DNA of 64,000 nucleotides, taken from the NCBI RefSeq assembly GCF_000183135.1, contig NC_014734.1, forward strand, positions 3,038,001-3,102,000. Reading direction: 5' to 3'. The position numbers and the translations under genes are program-made. The DNA comes from Paludibacter propionicigenes WB4. GTDB lineage: Bacteria > Bacteroidota > Bacteroidia > Bacteroidales > Paludibacteraceae. This document shows positions 44,901 through 54,269 of the stretch, piece after piece. Below the pieces are notes generated by a model. That model made no database searches. It was given only the letters and a program-made list of their open reading frames with translations, and was not told the DNA's origin. Numbering within the stretch: the first letter of the stretch is position 1; each line of letters begins with the position of its first letter.

Positions 44901-45185
44901 TGGATGAGTGTGAGCCGCAATGCTCCGGCGATGTTCATTTATGACAACTCTTACGTGAAATGCCGTGAAATCACCCTGAGTTACCAGTTCCCTAAAAAAT
45001 GGTTAGGCAAGGTTGTTCAGGATATGTCACTCTCTTTTGTAGCGCGCAATCCGTTCATCGTATGGAAAAATATTCCTAATATCGATCCTGATTCTAACTA
45101 CAATAACACGACCGGTATGGGACTTGAATATGGTTCGTTACCGTCGCGTAAAAGCTATGGTTTTAACCTTTATGTTAAATTCTAA
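41997..45185 (+). CDS. SusC/RagA-family TonB-dependent glycan transporter
   Basis: A 1062-residue outer-membrane protein: signal peptide (1-30, ending AFAQ), carboxypeptidase-regulatory-like domain (about 43-115), TonB box region EVVVTALG, plug with SVLKGPAASALYGSRASHG, and barrel ending SYGFNLYVKF. It has no STN domain, in contrast to the SusC at 10305, so it should be controlled by the HTCS rather than by an ECF/FecR pair. It starts 11 bp after the GH16 gene and pairs with the SusD at 45200 to import beta-glucan oligosaccharides. Confidence 0.95.
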   Translation: MKEKVISRTVLCGALLLGIATMATPVVAFAQQATTQNGVSLKKVAGTVKDEGGPVIGASVMEKGTSNGTTTDVDGRFTLNVKAGGTLVIKYLGYKSAEVKVLSESISVKLEQDNRVLNEVVVTALGIKRDRKALGYGLEEVKGGVFEKAKETNVINSLAGRVAGLVVSQTAGGASGSTRVILRGATEMTGNNQPLYVIDGVPLDNSNFGSAGTSGGYDLGDGISSINPDDIESMSVLKGPAASALYGSRASHGVILITTKKARNERYSVEYNGTLTVDNQLSKWNNIQQTYGMGSNGSYSIDAVSNTNKSWGPKADGGNMLRYFDGTQHPYLIIPDNTSGFFRTGLTANNTVTVSSNAGNTGLRFTLTDLRNKDIVPKTNMGRNIFNLRANTTLKKVDLDFSANYTHENVQNRPALGDSKSNIGKNLMTLANTYDQAWLSTYQDKNGEYSNWNGMDPYNVNPYWDVYKNSNESKKDLFRLHGSAVWNIGSHLKIKGTGGAELNWFNFQDFKAPTTPGYEAGYLQNNKFQNKMYNFELIATYNNRWKDFDFTGTVGGNFYKIDKQTTIITAQDMQIRDVVALMSFNETSLQESSYRKQINSVFGAVNLGWRNLVYLDATIRGDKSSTLPVNNNTYVYPSVSGSFVFSELIKRNDILPYGKMRMSWAQVGSDTDPYKLGLVYSKSKFTYPGYTIGYIDNEVIPNKDLKPTKTNSFEIGFETKFFKQRMGLDFTYYNQISRNQIMGMASTWATGYPYRLINAGEIQNQGIEIALNTRPVQVGDFSWDLNFNFSKNNNKVRKLTDNMDMFELEKASWLDVQVAAKVGENFGSIIGPDFKRNADGNILIDPATGLPMYDKSNHVLGNASWDWTGGLNTTFKYKNISLTALFDVKVGADLYSMSQRAAYESGKSLATLDGREAWYKSEEERQAAGIAKGSASWTPTGGFVSPGVIDNGDGTYRPNDIKINPETYWMSVSRNAPAMFIYDNSYVKCREITLSYQFPKKWLGKVVQDMSLSFVARNPFIVWKNIPNIDPDSNYNNTTGMGLEYGSLPSRKSYGFNLYVKF

Positions 45186-45199
45186 TCATCTGAAAAATA

Positions 45200-46873
45200 A
45201 TGAAAACTAATATACGAACAAATATATTGTTATTGCTGACAATATTCGCTGTTACGGTCAGTTCCTGTAGCGACAGCTATATGGAGAACTTAAATACCGA
45301 CCCCTCAAAGGCAAACAGCATCGATCCTAATGCACAGCTGACAACAGCCGAATTGCAGACCTACGGTGATCTTGGAATGGTGGAAATGTACCGAAATTAC
45401 CATTATGCTTTCGCACAACAATTGATGGGTTGTTGGAATACAACCAATTATGGTGGTCGCCACACTATCGACAACAATGAAATGAGCCGTATGTGGACAT
45501 CTTTCTATCCTAAAGCAATTAAAAACCTGACAGATGGTGTATACCGAAGCAAAGAAAATGCTGCTTTGTCAAATATTAATGCTGCATTACGCATATACCG
45601 TGTTTACATGATCTCGTTGATTACAGATGTTTACGGAGATGCTCCTTGTAGCGAAGCAGGCTTGGGATATATTGATGGAAAATTCAATCCGCGTTATGAT
45701 ACTCAGGAAGAGATTTACACTTGGTTTTTCAAAGAGTTGAAAGAAGCTGGTACAGCACTTAATCAGTCCGGAGATAAAATTTCGGGCGATGTGATATACA
45801 AAGGCGATGTTACCAAGTGGAAAAAATTTGCTAACTCACTTCGTCTTCGCTATGCAATGCGTATTTCTGATGTAGCACCTGAAAAAGCGAAACAGGAATT
45901 TGAAGACGCACTATCAGATGCCGGAGGAATACTCGCCAGCGCTTCGGATGATGCACTGATTAAATACATGGATGTGCCTTTCAGCTTCGGACAAGAGACG
46001 TATACTGATTATCGTGGCAATGCATTGTCAAAACTGCTTTTCGGTAATGACCCGGCCAACAACCCAAGCTATCTGTGTTCTACATTTTTCAACCAGATGA
46101 AGAATTCTGGCGACCCACGTACCTACCGTATCGCACGTTTCTATTATGACGGATTGATGAGTTCTACAAGTACAAACAATCGTATCGATCTTACGGAAGA
46201 AGTACTGGCGAAAGGTGTCACTATGAATCCACGTGATCCGGGAGCATTTTCATGGGAACCATGGCCTACCGGTTACGAAAGTGATATACTGAAGCAAATA
46301 GCATTGACTAATCCTTCCGTACAGTCAAGTGTGGCCAGAGAAACAGAGCCTAAATTGGCCAACAATTTCCTGAAAAGTAATAACCCGGGTGTTGTTATAA
46401 CTTATGCTGAAATCAACTTCCTGCTGGCTGAAGCTGCTTTGAAAGGATGGAATGTAAGTGGAGCAGTTGATGATCTTTATGCCAAAGGTGTACGTGCATC
46501 AATGAATTTCCTGTCTGACAACTACGGTTGCGACAAAATTACGGATGCTGAGTTTACTACATATATCACCAATAATGGCATTGGTCATACCAACGAGCAG
46601 AAAAAAGCTGCGATCAATACACAGGCATGGATACTTCACTTTACCAATCCTGCTGAAAGTTGGGCCAATGTGCGCCGTTCAGGCTATCCACGTCTGAAAT
46701 CTCCTGCGGAATATGATTTTGCACAGTTCCTTACAGGCGGTGCAGATATTCCGGTTCGCCTTTCTTATCCGGTTCTCGAATCTTCTTACAACAAGCAAAG
46801 TTACGAAGAAGCTCTGAGCCGTATGGGAGGAGAGAATAGTTGGAACACACCTCTTTGGTGGGATGTGAATTAA
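45200..46873 (+). CDS. SusD/RagB-family glycan-binding lipoprotein
   Basis: A 557-residue lipoprotein (Cys23 in SSCSDS) of the SusD_2-type subgroup: ALRIYRVYMISLITDVYGDAP, KKFANSLRLRYAMRIS and ITYAEINFLLAEAALKGW are its signature segments. It covers the SusC barrel and captures oligosaccharide. It lies 14 bp after susC. The subgroup is common in beta-glucan loci of Bacteroidota, though ligand specificity cannot be read directly. Confidence 0.94.
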   Translation: MKTNIRTNILLLLTIFAVTVSSCSDSYMENLNTDPSKANSIDPNAQLTTAELQTYGDLGMVEMYRNYHYAFAQQLMGCWNTTNYGGRHTIDNNEMSRMWTSFYPKAIKNLTDGVYRSKENAALSNINAALRIYRVYMISLITDVYGDAPCSEAGLGYIDGKFNPRYDTQEEIYTWFFKELKEAGTALNQSGDKISGDVIYKGDVTKWKKFANSLRLRYAMRISDVAPEKAKQEFEDALSDAGGILASASDDALIKYMDVPFSFGQETYTDYRGNALSKLLFGNDPANNPSYLCSTFFNQMKNSGDPRTYRIARFYYDGLMSSTSTNNRIDLTEEVLAKGVTMNPRDPGAFSWEPWPTGYESDILKQIALTNPSVQSSVARETEPKLANNFLKSNNPGVVITYAEINFLLAEAALKGWNVSGAVDDLYAKGVRASMNFLSDNYGCDKITDAEFTTYITNNGIGHTNEQKKAAINTQAWILHFTNPAESWANVRRSGYPRLKSPAEYDFAQFLTGGADIPVRLSYPVLESSYNKQSYEEALSRMGGENSWNTPLWWDVN

Positions 46874-46897
46874 TAGTCATCAATTAAAGCATATTAT

Positions 46898-48154
46898 ATG
46901 AAACTTATATATCGAACATTAATAGCGTTGTTTTCCATGAGTGTCATGCTCAGCTCTTGCAACGACGAACAGCCGTTTTCGGTAGCGGGTCAAGACGACG
47001 AACCGCATATTCTTGCACCGACCTTTCCCGATCGTGTTAGCGGAGAGTTGCCTACAGTGGCAACTATCAACAGGGATGCCAATTTTACAATGGAATTAAC
47101 CGTCACACCTTCCGATTTTGTATCGGTGGATTGGTATCTTGATGGAACCAAAGTAGCATCGGGTAAAAAAATAGACATGCCTTTGCTTGCCGGGGTATAT
47201 GATATGAAAGTAGTAGTAACCACTACTGCCGGAAAAACCACTTCTCGCGAAGGAATTGTACGTGTCAATCCTTTGGACGCTGATCCAGCGACTACAAAAG
47301 TCAGTTTTGAGGGATTCATAGCTCCGGGTGCCCAGGCTGTGCTGTATGGAAAAAATCTTGATCAGGTAAAAGGCCTTAAAGTAGGTAACATCGCTGTCAC
47401 CAACATGACTGTTGTGTCGGATAACGGAGGTGCATATATTTCATACACTGTTCCTGCCGGGGTTCCTGAAGGCAAACAACGGGTTGTACTTATTGGTACT
47501 GACAATGTGGAATATGGAGGCGATGTGGTTACTGTAAGTTCAGCAGCATTGGTTACAACCGGAGCCGATCGGGCTACAGCTAATGCTAACTGCGTTATGA
47601 CAGGTATTAACCTCGACAAAGTGGCATCGCTTGATTTTGGCGGTACAGCCGTATCTACTTTTGCTGTAAAAACTGCCGGTCGGTTAGAGTTCACCTGCCC
47701 TTCACTCAATGACGGAGAATACACCTTGACAGGTAAAATGGCCGATGGTAAAGAAGTGACTTTCTTTGCAAATAAAGTGGTTGCAAACAATACTAAGATT
47801 GTAATATCATCAGAACAAACGCTTTGGAGCGGACATCATTACGTATCATGGGACTTGCCTGATGGTAATCCGAACAAAACTTTCAACCTTATTGGTTCGA
47901 GTGTTTTTACATCAATTAAGCCCGGTGCTGTGATGTCTATACACTATTCGATTGAACCTACGGCAACATACCATCAGATACGCACTACTTCCGGATGGTG
48001 GAATGATTTACCCGGAACAGCTAAAGTTGATGTTTCTGCTGATGGTGTGTTGAATGTTACCCTTACACAAGCAGTTCTTGATGCGATTAAAGATCAAAGT
48101 GGATTCCTTATTGTCGGTCATGGCTACTTCGTTGATCTTGTAACTGTAAAATAA
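46898..48154 (+). CDS. IPT/PKD-like surface glycan-binding lipoprotein
   Basis: A 418-residue lipoprotein (Cys21 in LSSCND) in the SusE/SGBP position. After the anchor come an Ig/PKD-like domain (about 48-125; [15 protein letters not shown]), two IPT/TIG-like domains (about 130-285; [23 protein letters not shown] and [17 protein letters not shown]), and a C-terminal ~120-residue beta domain starting at about [16 protein letters not shown] that probably binds glucan. It would hold polysaccharide at the cell surface for the GH16 enzyme and the SusCD importer. Confidence 0.82.
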   Translation: MKLIYRTLIALFSMSVMLSSCNDEQPFSVAGQDDEPHILAPTFPDRVSGELPTVATINRDANFTMELTVTPSDFVSVDWYLDGTKVASGKKIDMPLLAGVYDMKVVVTTTAGKTTSREGIVRVNPLDADPATTKVSFEGFIAPGAQAVLYGKNLDQVKGLKVGNIAVTNMTVVSDNGGAYISYTVPAGVPEGKQRVVLIGTDNVEYGGDVVTVSSAALVTTGADRATANANCVMTGINLDKVASLDFGGTAVSTFAVKTAGRLEFTCPSLNDGEYTLTGKMADGKEVTFFANKVVANNTKIVISSEQTLWSGHHYVSWDLPDGNPNKTFNLIGSSVFTSIKPGAVMSIHYSIEPTATYHQIRTTSGWWNDLPGTAKVDVSADGVLNVTLTQAVLDAIKDQSGFLIVGHGYFVDLVTVK

Positions 48155-48164
48155 TAAACTGATA

Positions 48165-50486
48165 ATGCGCTTAAACAAAACATTTATTATGGGAATTACT
48201 GCAAGCATCGCCTGTCTCGGACAGGTGGTGTTTGCTGCTAATCCGAAAAAATCAAAAATAGAAGCTGCTGTGGAAAAAAAACTAAGCAGCATGACTTTGG
48301 ATGAAAAAATAGGTCAGATGACCGAGCTTTCTATCGATGTATTGGGGGATATGAAAAATGGTGTGTTCGTCCTTGATAAGGAGAAACTTCATAACGCCAT
48401 TGCCAAATACAAGGTAGGATCGATACTGAATGCACCTGGCCCTGTTGCGCAAACACGTGCGAAATGGCAGGAGCTGATCGGTATGATACAGGATATGTCT
48501 ATGAAGGAAATAGGGATACCATGTATCTATGGGCTTGACCAAAATCACGGTACAACCTACACGCTCGAAGGCACTCTGTTTCCACAGAATATAAATCTGG
48601 GGGCCTCGTTCAATCCTCAGCTTACATACGATGCAGCGAAAGTGACCGCTTACGAAACTCGTGCTGCCAATTGTCCCTGGACGTATTCACCAACTGTTGA
48701 TATGGCACGGGATCCACGCTGGTCCCGCGTTTGGGAAAACTATGGTGAAGATTGCCTTGTCAATGCCGTCATGGGGAGCAATGCCGTACGTGGATTTCAG
48801 GGAGACGATCCCAACCATATTCCGGCTGACAGAATAGCAACATCGGTAAAGCATTATATGGGCTACAGCATGTCGCGTACCGGTAAAGACAGAACTCCTG
48901 CCTATATTCCGGTGTCGGAACTCAGGGAAAAGTGCTTTGCGCCTTTTAAGGCATGTGTAGAGGCTGGTGCACTTACCGTGATGGTAAATAGTGGAAGCAT
49001 CAACGGAATTCCCGTACACTCCAGCTACGAGTTGCTTACGCAATGGTTGAAAAAAGATCTGGCTTGGGATGGTATGTTAATAACTGACTGGGCCGACATC
49101 AATAATTTGTACACCCGTGAGCATGTGGCGGCAAACAAAAAGGAAGCCATACAAATTGCTATCAATGCCGGAATTGACATGGCTATGGAACCATACGATC
49201 TGAATTTCTGTACGCTGCTCAAAGAACTTGTAGTAGAAGGAAAAGTACCGATGAGTCGTATTGACGATGCTGCGAGCCGTGTTCTCCGACTGAAATATCG
49301 CCTGGGTCTTTTCGATAAACCCAATACTTCTTTATCCGATTATCCTGAATTTGCAAGTAAGAAATCGGCTGAATTGGCTGTGAAGGCTGCTGAAGAGTCG
49401 GAAGTGCTGCTGAAAAACAAAGATGCGATGCTTCCCCTGAAAAAGGGAATGAAGATTCTGGTTACCGGCCCTAATTCCAACTCTATGCGTTGTTTGAACG
49501 GAGGTTGGAGCTATACCTGGCAGGGACATCTTGCCGATCGGTTTGCCGGAGCCTACAATACCATTTTTGAGGCTGTAAGCAATAAATTCGGCAAGGAGAA
49601 TGTGGTGCTTGAGCAAGGAGTGACGTATGTGTCCGAGGGTAGTTATTTCGAAGAAAATACTCCGGAAATAGAGAAGGCAGTCAATGCAGCCAAAAATGTG
49701 GATGTGATCATAGCTTGTATTGGCGAGAATTCCTATTGCGAAACACCGGGTAACTTGTCCGATTTGGCGATATCTGCCAATCAGAGTAATCTTGTAAAAG
49801 CACTTGCTGCTACCGGAAAGCCGGTTGTTCTTATCCTGAATGGAGGTCGTCCGCGTATTATCAACGACATTGAACCTTTGGCCAATGCGATAATCAACAT
49901 TCTGCTTCCGGGTAACTATGGTGCCGATGCTCTTGCCAATATTCTTGCAGGCGATGCGAATCCTTCGGCTAAAATGCCCTATACTTATCCCCGCCATCAG
50001 GCTGAACTGACTACTTACGACTATCGTGTAAGTGAGGAAACGGATAAGATGGAAGGAGCCTACGATTATGATGCGGTTATTTCTGTTCAATGGCCTTTCG
50101 GTTACGGACAAAGTTATACCACATTCAAATACGATAAGTTCAAATGTTCAAAGCCGAATTTCAATGCAGGCGATGAACTGACCTTTAGCATTGATGTGAC
50201 CAATACTGGTAAAATTACCGGTAAGGAAGTGGTTATGCTGTTCAGTCGTGATATGGTGGCATCGCTGACTCCTGAAAACCGTCGTCTAAGAGCATTTAAG
50301 AAGATTGAACTTCGTCCCGGAGAAACTCAAACGGTGGCATTGACCATCAAAGCAAGTGATTTGGCTTTTGTAGGGGCAGATGGTAAATGGATTCTGGAAC
50401 AAGGCGACTTCAGAATGCAGGCAGGCAACCAAACACTGAACATAACCTGTGACAAAACAAATAAATGGATGAGTCCAAATAAATAA
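48165..50486 (+). CDS. GH3 family beta-glucosidase
   Basis: A 773-residue exported enzyme (signal peptide ending about residue 24, VFAA): GH3 N-terminal barrel with [15 protein letters not shown] and the catalytic Asp308 in LITDWADI, C-terminal alpha/beta sandwich, and a fibronectin-type III-like domain at the end (about 670-765). It would remove glucose from beta-1,3 or beta-1,4 oligosaccharides in the periplasm. It is the last gene of the glucan locus and is followed by a terminator. Confidence 0.95.
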   Translation: MRLNKTFIMGITASIACLGQVVFAANPKKSKIEAAVEKKLSSMTLDEKIGQMTELSIDVLGDMKNGVFVLDKEKLHNAIAKYKVGSILNAPGPVAQTRAKWQELIGMIQDMSMKEIGIPCIYGLDQNHGTTYTLEGTLFPQNINLGASFNPQLTYDAAKVTAYETRAANCPWTYSPTVDMARDPRWSRVWENYGEDCLVNAVMGSNAVRGFQGDDPNHIPADRIATSVKHYMGYSMSRTGKDRTPAYIPVSELREKCFAPFKACVEAGALTVMVNSGSINGIPVHSSYELLTQWLKKDLAWDGMLITDWADINNLYTREHVAANKKEAIQIAINAGIDMAMEPYDLNFCTLLKELVVEGKVPMSRIDDAASRVLRLKYRLGLFDKPNTSLSDYPEFASKKSAELAVKAAEESEVLLKNKDAMLPLKKGMKILVTGPNSNSMRCLNGGWSYTWQGHLADRFAGAYNTIFEAVSNKFGKENVVLEQGVTYVSEGSYFEENTPEIEKAVNAAKNVDVIIACIGENSYCETPGNLSDLAISANQSNLVKALAATGKPVVLILNGGRPRIINDIEPLANAIINILLPGNYGADALANILAGDANPSAKMPYTYPRHQAELTTYDYRVSEETDKMEGAYDYDAVISVQWPFGYGQSYTTFKYDKFKCSKPNFNAGDELTFSIDVTNTGKITGKEVVMLFSRDMVASLTPENRRLRAFKKIELRPGETQTVALTIKASDLAFVGADGKWILEQGDFRMQAGNQTLNITCDKTNKWMSPNK

Positions 50487-50533
50487 GATTTACAGATTTT
50501 ATAGTTAACGAAAAAGATTGTGTAAATTGGTTG

Positions 50534-50568
50534 AAGGGAAGCGTCGTGATGATGCTTCCCTTTTTTTT
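50534..50568 (+). terminator. Rho-independent terminator of the beta-glucan locus
   Basis: AAGGGAAGC and GCTTCCCTT around an 11-base loop, followed by a T-run. Confidence 0.9.
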
Positions 50569-50629
50569 ATTCTTCAATTTTTCTAAACTTGCTTTCAGGG
50601 AAATTATAATATCCATTGGCGAGTGTATA

Positions 50630-50698
50630 TACCACAAATACGGTATAAATTTACCATAAGCGTGCGATTGTATTTATTCCAAAAAAGTAGGAATTTTG
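50630..50698 (+). promoter_or_regulatory. GGTAT/ATACC operator and promoter of the small hydrolase gene
   Basis: TACC (50630-50633), N8, GGTAT (50642-50646), N4, TTACC (50651-50655), N8, a degenerate GCGAT (50664-50668), then GAATTTTG (50691-50698) 27 bp after the last half-site. The order and spacing equal those upstream of cysD, with a weaker fourth half-site and a T-to-G change in the -7 box. Confidence 0.55.
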
Positions 50699-50743
50699 TA
50701 TCGTCCAAAGAGGACATCTAAACCCTCAGTTTTTATTAAGAAT

Positions 50744-51271
50744 ATGACACACTATTTCATCATACCCGGCTACCAGGGATCAGGAGCCGACCACTGGCAA
50801 ACATGGATTGAGAGTACTCAACCAAACTTTCACAGAATTCAACAACGTGACTGGGATAACCCAGACATAGAGGAATGGGCTGATAATATTGACAAAGCTA
50901 TAGCCGGTTATGACCCCGAATCGGTGGTATTGGTGGCACACAGTTTAGGTTGCCTTACTGTTGCCGAATGGGTAAAACGTTACAATCGGCGCGTGAAAGC
51001 GGCTTTGTTGGTAGCTCCACCTGATGTAGACGTGATTCGTGAAAAGGTGGACGACCGCCTTGTGAGAGAAACTCCGACGCAGCGAATACCATTTCGTACA
51101 ACTTTGGTAGCCAGTACAAACGACCCCTGGATGAAAATAGAAAGGGCAGAATACTATGCCCGAAACTGGGGTAGTGAATTCATAAACATTGGCGAAGCCG
51201 GACATATTAATAGTTTGTCGGGCTATGGCGAATGGCAGCAAGGATTGGAAATTTTGAAAAAGCTCGGATGA
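50744..51271 (+). CDS. RBBP9/YdeN-family serine hydrolase
   Basis: A 175-residue alpha/beta hydrolase: IIPGYQGSGADHWQTWIE, nucleophile Ser67 in VAHSLG, and STNDPWMKIERAEYYAR with NIGEAGHINSLSG supplying Asp and His. Family members are small cytoplasmic esterases of largely unknown substrate. I chose the ATG at 50744; the frame extends upstream to a TTG at 50696, but that overlaps the -7 box. It is a single-gene unit preceded by the same operator as the sulfate operon. Confidence 0.88.
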   Translation: MTHYFIIPGYQGSGADHWQTWIESTQPNFHRIQQRDWDNPDIEEWADNIDKAIAGYDPESVVLVAHSLGCLTVAEWVKRYNRRVKAALLVAPPDVDVIREKVDDRLVRETPTQRIPFRTTLVASTNDPWMKIERAEYYARNWGSEFINIGEAGHINSLSGYGEWQQGLEILKKLG

Positions 51272-51452
51272 GTAATGATAAGTTTGTTTTTTACTTGTCT
51301 TTTCTGATAATATTATGATTGCCTTGCGCTCTATCTAACCAAGAGTTAATATTTATTTTCTAAACCACATATTCTTAGAGCAATAAGATATTAGATATTT
51401 TTTTGCTCCAAAATGTTGATAGATGTTTGCTGATTCTATCAAATTATTGTTC

Positions 51453-51460
51453 TACTTTTG
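51453..51460 (+). promoter_or_regulatory. -7 promoter element of the cobalamin cluster
   Basis: TACTTTTG, a TAnnTTTG box, ends 13 bp before the riboswitch begins. Confidence 0.5.
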
Positions 51461-51472
51461 CAATACAAAATT

Positions 51473-51650
51473 TGTTGGTTCCCGTTTCGATACATTCGAA
51501 ACATGGGATTAAAAGGGAATCCTGTTTAATTCAGGAGCTATTCCCGTAGCTGTAAGTCCACAAAGACGTTTTAGCAACACTCTAGCCACTGTCCCCCACG
51601 GGGATGGGAAGGCCGCTAAGACAGGACAAGCCAGAAGACCTGCCTCCAAA
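51473..51650 (+). ncRNA. Cobalamin (AdoCbl) riboswitch
   Basis: Conserved segments in order: GGTTCCCGTTTCG at the 5' side, AAAAGGGAATCCTG...CAGGAGCTATTCCCG (core with the B12-box-like pairing), GTAGCTGTAAG, CACTGTC, GGGAAGGCCGC, and AGCCAGAAGACCTGCC at the 3' end. It would bind adenosylcobalamin and turn off cbiX and the following genes. The stretch 51651-51825 between the riboswitch and cbiX has T-runs and may contain the expression platform. The gap from 51272 to the promoter holds nothing else that I recognise. Confidence 0.92.
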
Positions 51651-51825
51651 TATAATTCGTAGCTTTCGGGAAAAAAAGCGAAGATGCAGGACTCTAGTTC
51701 AAGATACTCCTCTGTTTTCATCCTTTTATTTTACGTGGCTGCTTCATCGGGAAAAATGATTTTTTTATCTCCGCATTTTTTGTGTCCGTTTTTCGACACA
51801 AGCAGTGCCTATATATATTGAAAAC

Positions 51826-52203
51826 ATGGAAACTAAAAAAGCTGTACTCATTGTGAGTCATGGTAGTCGGTCGAAAGATGCCGTTGCTGAATTTCATCAG
51901 GTAGTAGAACTGGTAAGTAGTCGTTATACCTCCACTGAGGTAAAAGGTGCGTTTATGGAACTTTCTCAGCCGGATATTCCTACCGTTGTGAAAGAGTTAT
52001 CAGAAAGTGAAGTTACCGATATTGCAGTCATTCCTTATTTCCTATTTATGGGAAATCATATTAAACTGGACATTCCCAAAATTTTAGAAGAACAAAAAGC
52101 CCTCTATCCTCATCTGAACTTTAAGTTTGGTCGCCCCATTGGCTTCGAGCCGCTTTTGCGTGATATTCTGATTAAACGGATTGAAGAAGTAGAGTCCAAA
52201 TGA
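51826..52203 (+). CDS. cbiX: Sirohydrochlorin cobaltochelatase, short CbiX
   Basis: A 125-residue single-domain chelatase of the CbiX-small type: VLIVSHGSRSKDAVAEF carries the first metal-site His, and IAVIPYFLFMGNHIKLDIP the second. It inserts cobalt into sirohydrochlorin, the entry step of anaerobic cobalamin synthesis; short CbiX works as a homodimer. I start it at the ATG at 51826; an in-frame GTG lies at 51805. Its stop overlaps the cbiM start (ATGA). Confidence 0.93.
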   Translation: METKKAVLIVSHGSRSKDAVAEFHQVVELVSSRYTSTEVKGAFMELSQPDIPTVVKELSESEVTDIAVIPYFLFMGNHIKLDIPKILEEQKALYPHLNFKFGRPIGFEPLLRDILIKRIEEVESK

Positions 52204-52943
52204 ACAAACCGATTCGAAAAATAGCTGTTGCAGGGTTGCTGATAATGCTTCTCGTGCCTCAATCGGTGTATGCCATGCACATTGCCGAGGGCTTTTTGCC
52301 TCCGCAATGGTGTCTGCTTTGGTACATTGTTGATATTCCTTTTATCATTTGGGGCATCCGTTCCATAAAAAAACAAGTAGTACTGAATAGTAAGATCAAG
52401 ATATTGCTGGGCGTGGCGGGAGGATTTACCTTTTTGTTGTCGGCACTAAAATTACCTTCCGTAACCGGTAGCTGTTCGCACATGACGGGCACCGGACTGG
52501 GAGCTATTCTTTTCGGACCGGCTACCATGTCGGTGCTTGGACTGGTGGTACTGCTGTTTCAGGCTTTGCTGCTTGCACACGGAGGCATTACCACACTAGG
52601 AGCCAACGTATGTTCTATGGGAATTTGCGGACCATTTTTGTCGTGGGGCATATATAGGCTATTCACAAAACTGAAAGTAAACCGATCGGTAACCGTTTTT
52701 CTGGCTACTGCTTTGGGAAGTCTGTTTACGTATTGCGTGACGGCTTTTCAACTGGCTGTGGCATTTCCGGGAGCTAACGGATCTATCCTGGTTTCGTTTA
52801 TCAAGTTCATTAGCGTTTTTGGAATAACACAACTGCCACTCTCGGTGGTGGAAGGATTCATCTCGGTGATGGTGTTTAATTTTATTCAGTCGCACAATGC
52901 GGAAGAGCTGACAGCTCTGCATGTATCAAAACAACCGGAGTAA
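52200..52943 (+). CDS. cbiM: Cobalt ECF transporter substrate-binding subunit CbiM
   Basis: A 247-residue membrane protein with about six or seven helices. The conserved start MHIAEGFLPPQWC, preceded here by a 25-residue signal-like segment, holds the Co2+-binding His once processed. GSCSHMTGTGLGAILFGP and LLLAHGGITTLGANV are further family motifs. With CbiN, CbiQ and CbiO it forms the cobalt importer. It overlaps cbiX by 4 bp and is immediately followed by cbiN. Confidence 0.96.
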   Translation: MNKPIRKIAVAGLLIMLLVPQSVYAMHIAEGFLPPQWCLLWYIVDIPFIIWGIRSIKKQVVLNSKIKILLGVAGGFTFLLSALKLPSVTGSCSHMTGTGLGAILFGPATMSVLGLVVLLFQALLLAHGGITTLGANVCSMGICGPFLSWGIYRLFTKLKVNRSVTVFLATALGSLFTYCVTAFQLAVAFPGANGSILVSFIKFISVFGITQLPLSVVEGFISVMVFNFIQSHNAEELTALHVSKQPE

Positions 52944-53231
52944 ATGAAGACAATTCGTAAATATGGATGGATGGTTATCGTGATTGTGGCTTTGGTGAGT
53001 CTACCTTTGGTAATGTTCCAACACGCTGAGTTTGCAGGCACGGATGACAAAGCCGTTTCGATGGTGCAGGGTATTGACAAAAACTACAAGCCCTGGTTTG
53101 AAGGTGTGAAATTGTTCGACAGTCCGGAGATTGTCTCTACATTTTTTGCCTTGCAGGCTGCTATTGGTGCTTCTGTTTTGGGTTATTATATTGGCTATTC
53201 CAGAGGAAAGCAACAAAATAAAAAGGCTTGA
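52944..53231 (+). CDS. cbiN: Cobalt transport protein CbiN
   Basis: A 95-residue protein with two membrane helices (about 9-27 and 65-83) and the periplasmic loop EFAGTDDKA...PWFEGV...PSPEIxS-like (LFDSPEIVSTFFALQA). It assists CbiM in loading cobalt. It starts directly after the cbiM stop codon and overlaps the cbiQ frame. Confidence 0.95.
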   Translation: MKTIRKYGWMVIVIVALVSLPLVMFQHAEFAGTDDKAVSMVQGIDKNYKPWFEGVKLFDSPEIVSTFFALQAAIGASVLGYYIGYSRGKQQNKKA

Positions 53232-53233
53232 CG

Positions 53234-54019
53234 GTGCATTATTTCGATTGCTATCCTATACAAAGTCGGATACGTAAGGTACATCCCGGGTATAAACTGG
53301 GATGGTTTGTGCTGTATACTGTGTTGGGCTTAAGCAGTCATTCGGTACTGTTTCTGGGTATTGAACTGTTGGTGTTTTTGACTATTACGGTGTTCACGGT
53401 TCGCATATCGTTGTGGCGCTTGTTGCGTCTGATGGCTATCCCGGCCGGTTTTGTGCTGTTGGGGAGTTTATCGGTGGTGTTGGAACTCAATCCGGTGCAT
53501 CCGCTATTCAGTCTGAACACAGGTGCAATCACTTTTGGAGTCGGTGAAGCGGGTCTGCAACAGGGTCTGTTCATTTTATTCCGAAGCTTTTCGGGCATCG
53601 CGGTTTTATATGCATTGGTACTGAATACAAGCATCTCGGATATGATATATGTATTGCGCAAACTCAACGTGCCGGAAGTGGTACTGGACCTGATGGTGCT
53701 TGTTTACCGCAATATCTTTATCCTGTCGGACACAGCGCAGCGCATTTATATAGCGCAAAAAAGCCGGATGGGGCATCGCAACCTGAAAACAAGTCTTCGG
53801 TCGACAGCACAACTGGGCGGAAGTGCATTTATACTGGCCGGAGTACGTGCCGAACAATTGTTTCACAGCATGGAATCGCGCGGATATACCGGAAGAATAT
53901 ACAGCTTGCCCGCTGAATGGGAGACGAACAAGAAATTTATACGGGTATCGGTAATACTATTTGCTGCGCTGCTGGGAATCTTTTTTTTGATTGGGCAAAG
54001 GGCAATCTCATTAGTCTGA
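53234..54019 (+). CDS. cbiQ: Cobalt ECF transporter transmembrane subunit CbiQ
   Basis: An energy-coupling T component of about 261 residues with several membrane helices (VLLGSLSVVLEL, ISDMIYVLRKLNVPEVVLDLMVLVYRNIF) and the AR(G/S) coupling motifs near ESRGYTGR. It links CbiM to the CbiO ATPase. The start is a GTG at 53234, with AAAAAGG at a fitting distance; a TTG at 53228 overlapping the cbiN stop is the alternative. Confidence 0.93.
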   Translation: MHYFDCYPIQSRIRKVHPGYKLGWFVLYTVLGLSSHSVLFLGIELLVFLTITVFTVRISLWRLLRLMAIPAGFVLLGSLSVVLELNPVHPLFSLNTGAITFGVGEAGLQQGLFILFRSFSGIAVLYALVLNTSISDMIYVLRKLNVPEVVLDLMVLVYRNIFILSDTAQRIYIAQKSRMGHRNLKTSLRSTAQLGGSAFILAGVRAEQLFHSMESRGYTGRIYSLPAEWETNKKFIRVSVILFAALLGIFFLIGQRAISLV

Positions 54020-54030
54020 GTTCGGGATGA

Positions 54031-54153
54031 TTTAAGTTCCCTTCAGTGGAACCAACTGTCAGCGACCGAAGGGAGATAATTAGGGGCGGTTTTAAAATGT
54101 ATTTTCCGCCCCAAGCCCCTAAAGGGGATGTTGAATAGTATCGTCTTTGAAAA
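54031..54153. repeat. ~120-bp dispersed repeat, copy A
   Basis: TTAAGTTCCCTTCAGTGGAACC..., then GATAATTAGGGGCGGTTTTAAAATG..., then CCAAGCCCCTAAAGGGGATGTTGAATAG. It is nearly identical to 59016-59130 and shares its last ~30 bp with 58147-58189. It can fold into several GGGG/CCCC stems. After it (54154-54269) lie AT-rich bases and short TTGTAACT/TCGTAACT tandem repeats up to the cbiO start. Confidence 0.8.
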
Positions 54154-54269
54154 TTAAAATGATACAATATATTCGTTCCATTACTTATATAATTTGAAAA
54201 ATGAATCCGGGCTTATTCCGAACTCAATTATTAACTTGTAACTAAACCCTCGTAACTCGTAACTGAAAT

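Noticed and set aside
49332-50111. Long minus-strand frame opposite the GH3 gene
   Set aside because: Shadow of a well-supported glycoside hydrolase gene with no motif of its own.
50696-50743. TTG start for the small hydrolase
   Set aside because: It overlaps the predicted -7 box, and the conserved fold begins right at the ATG at 50744.
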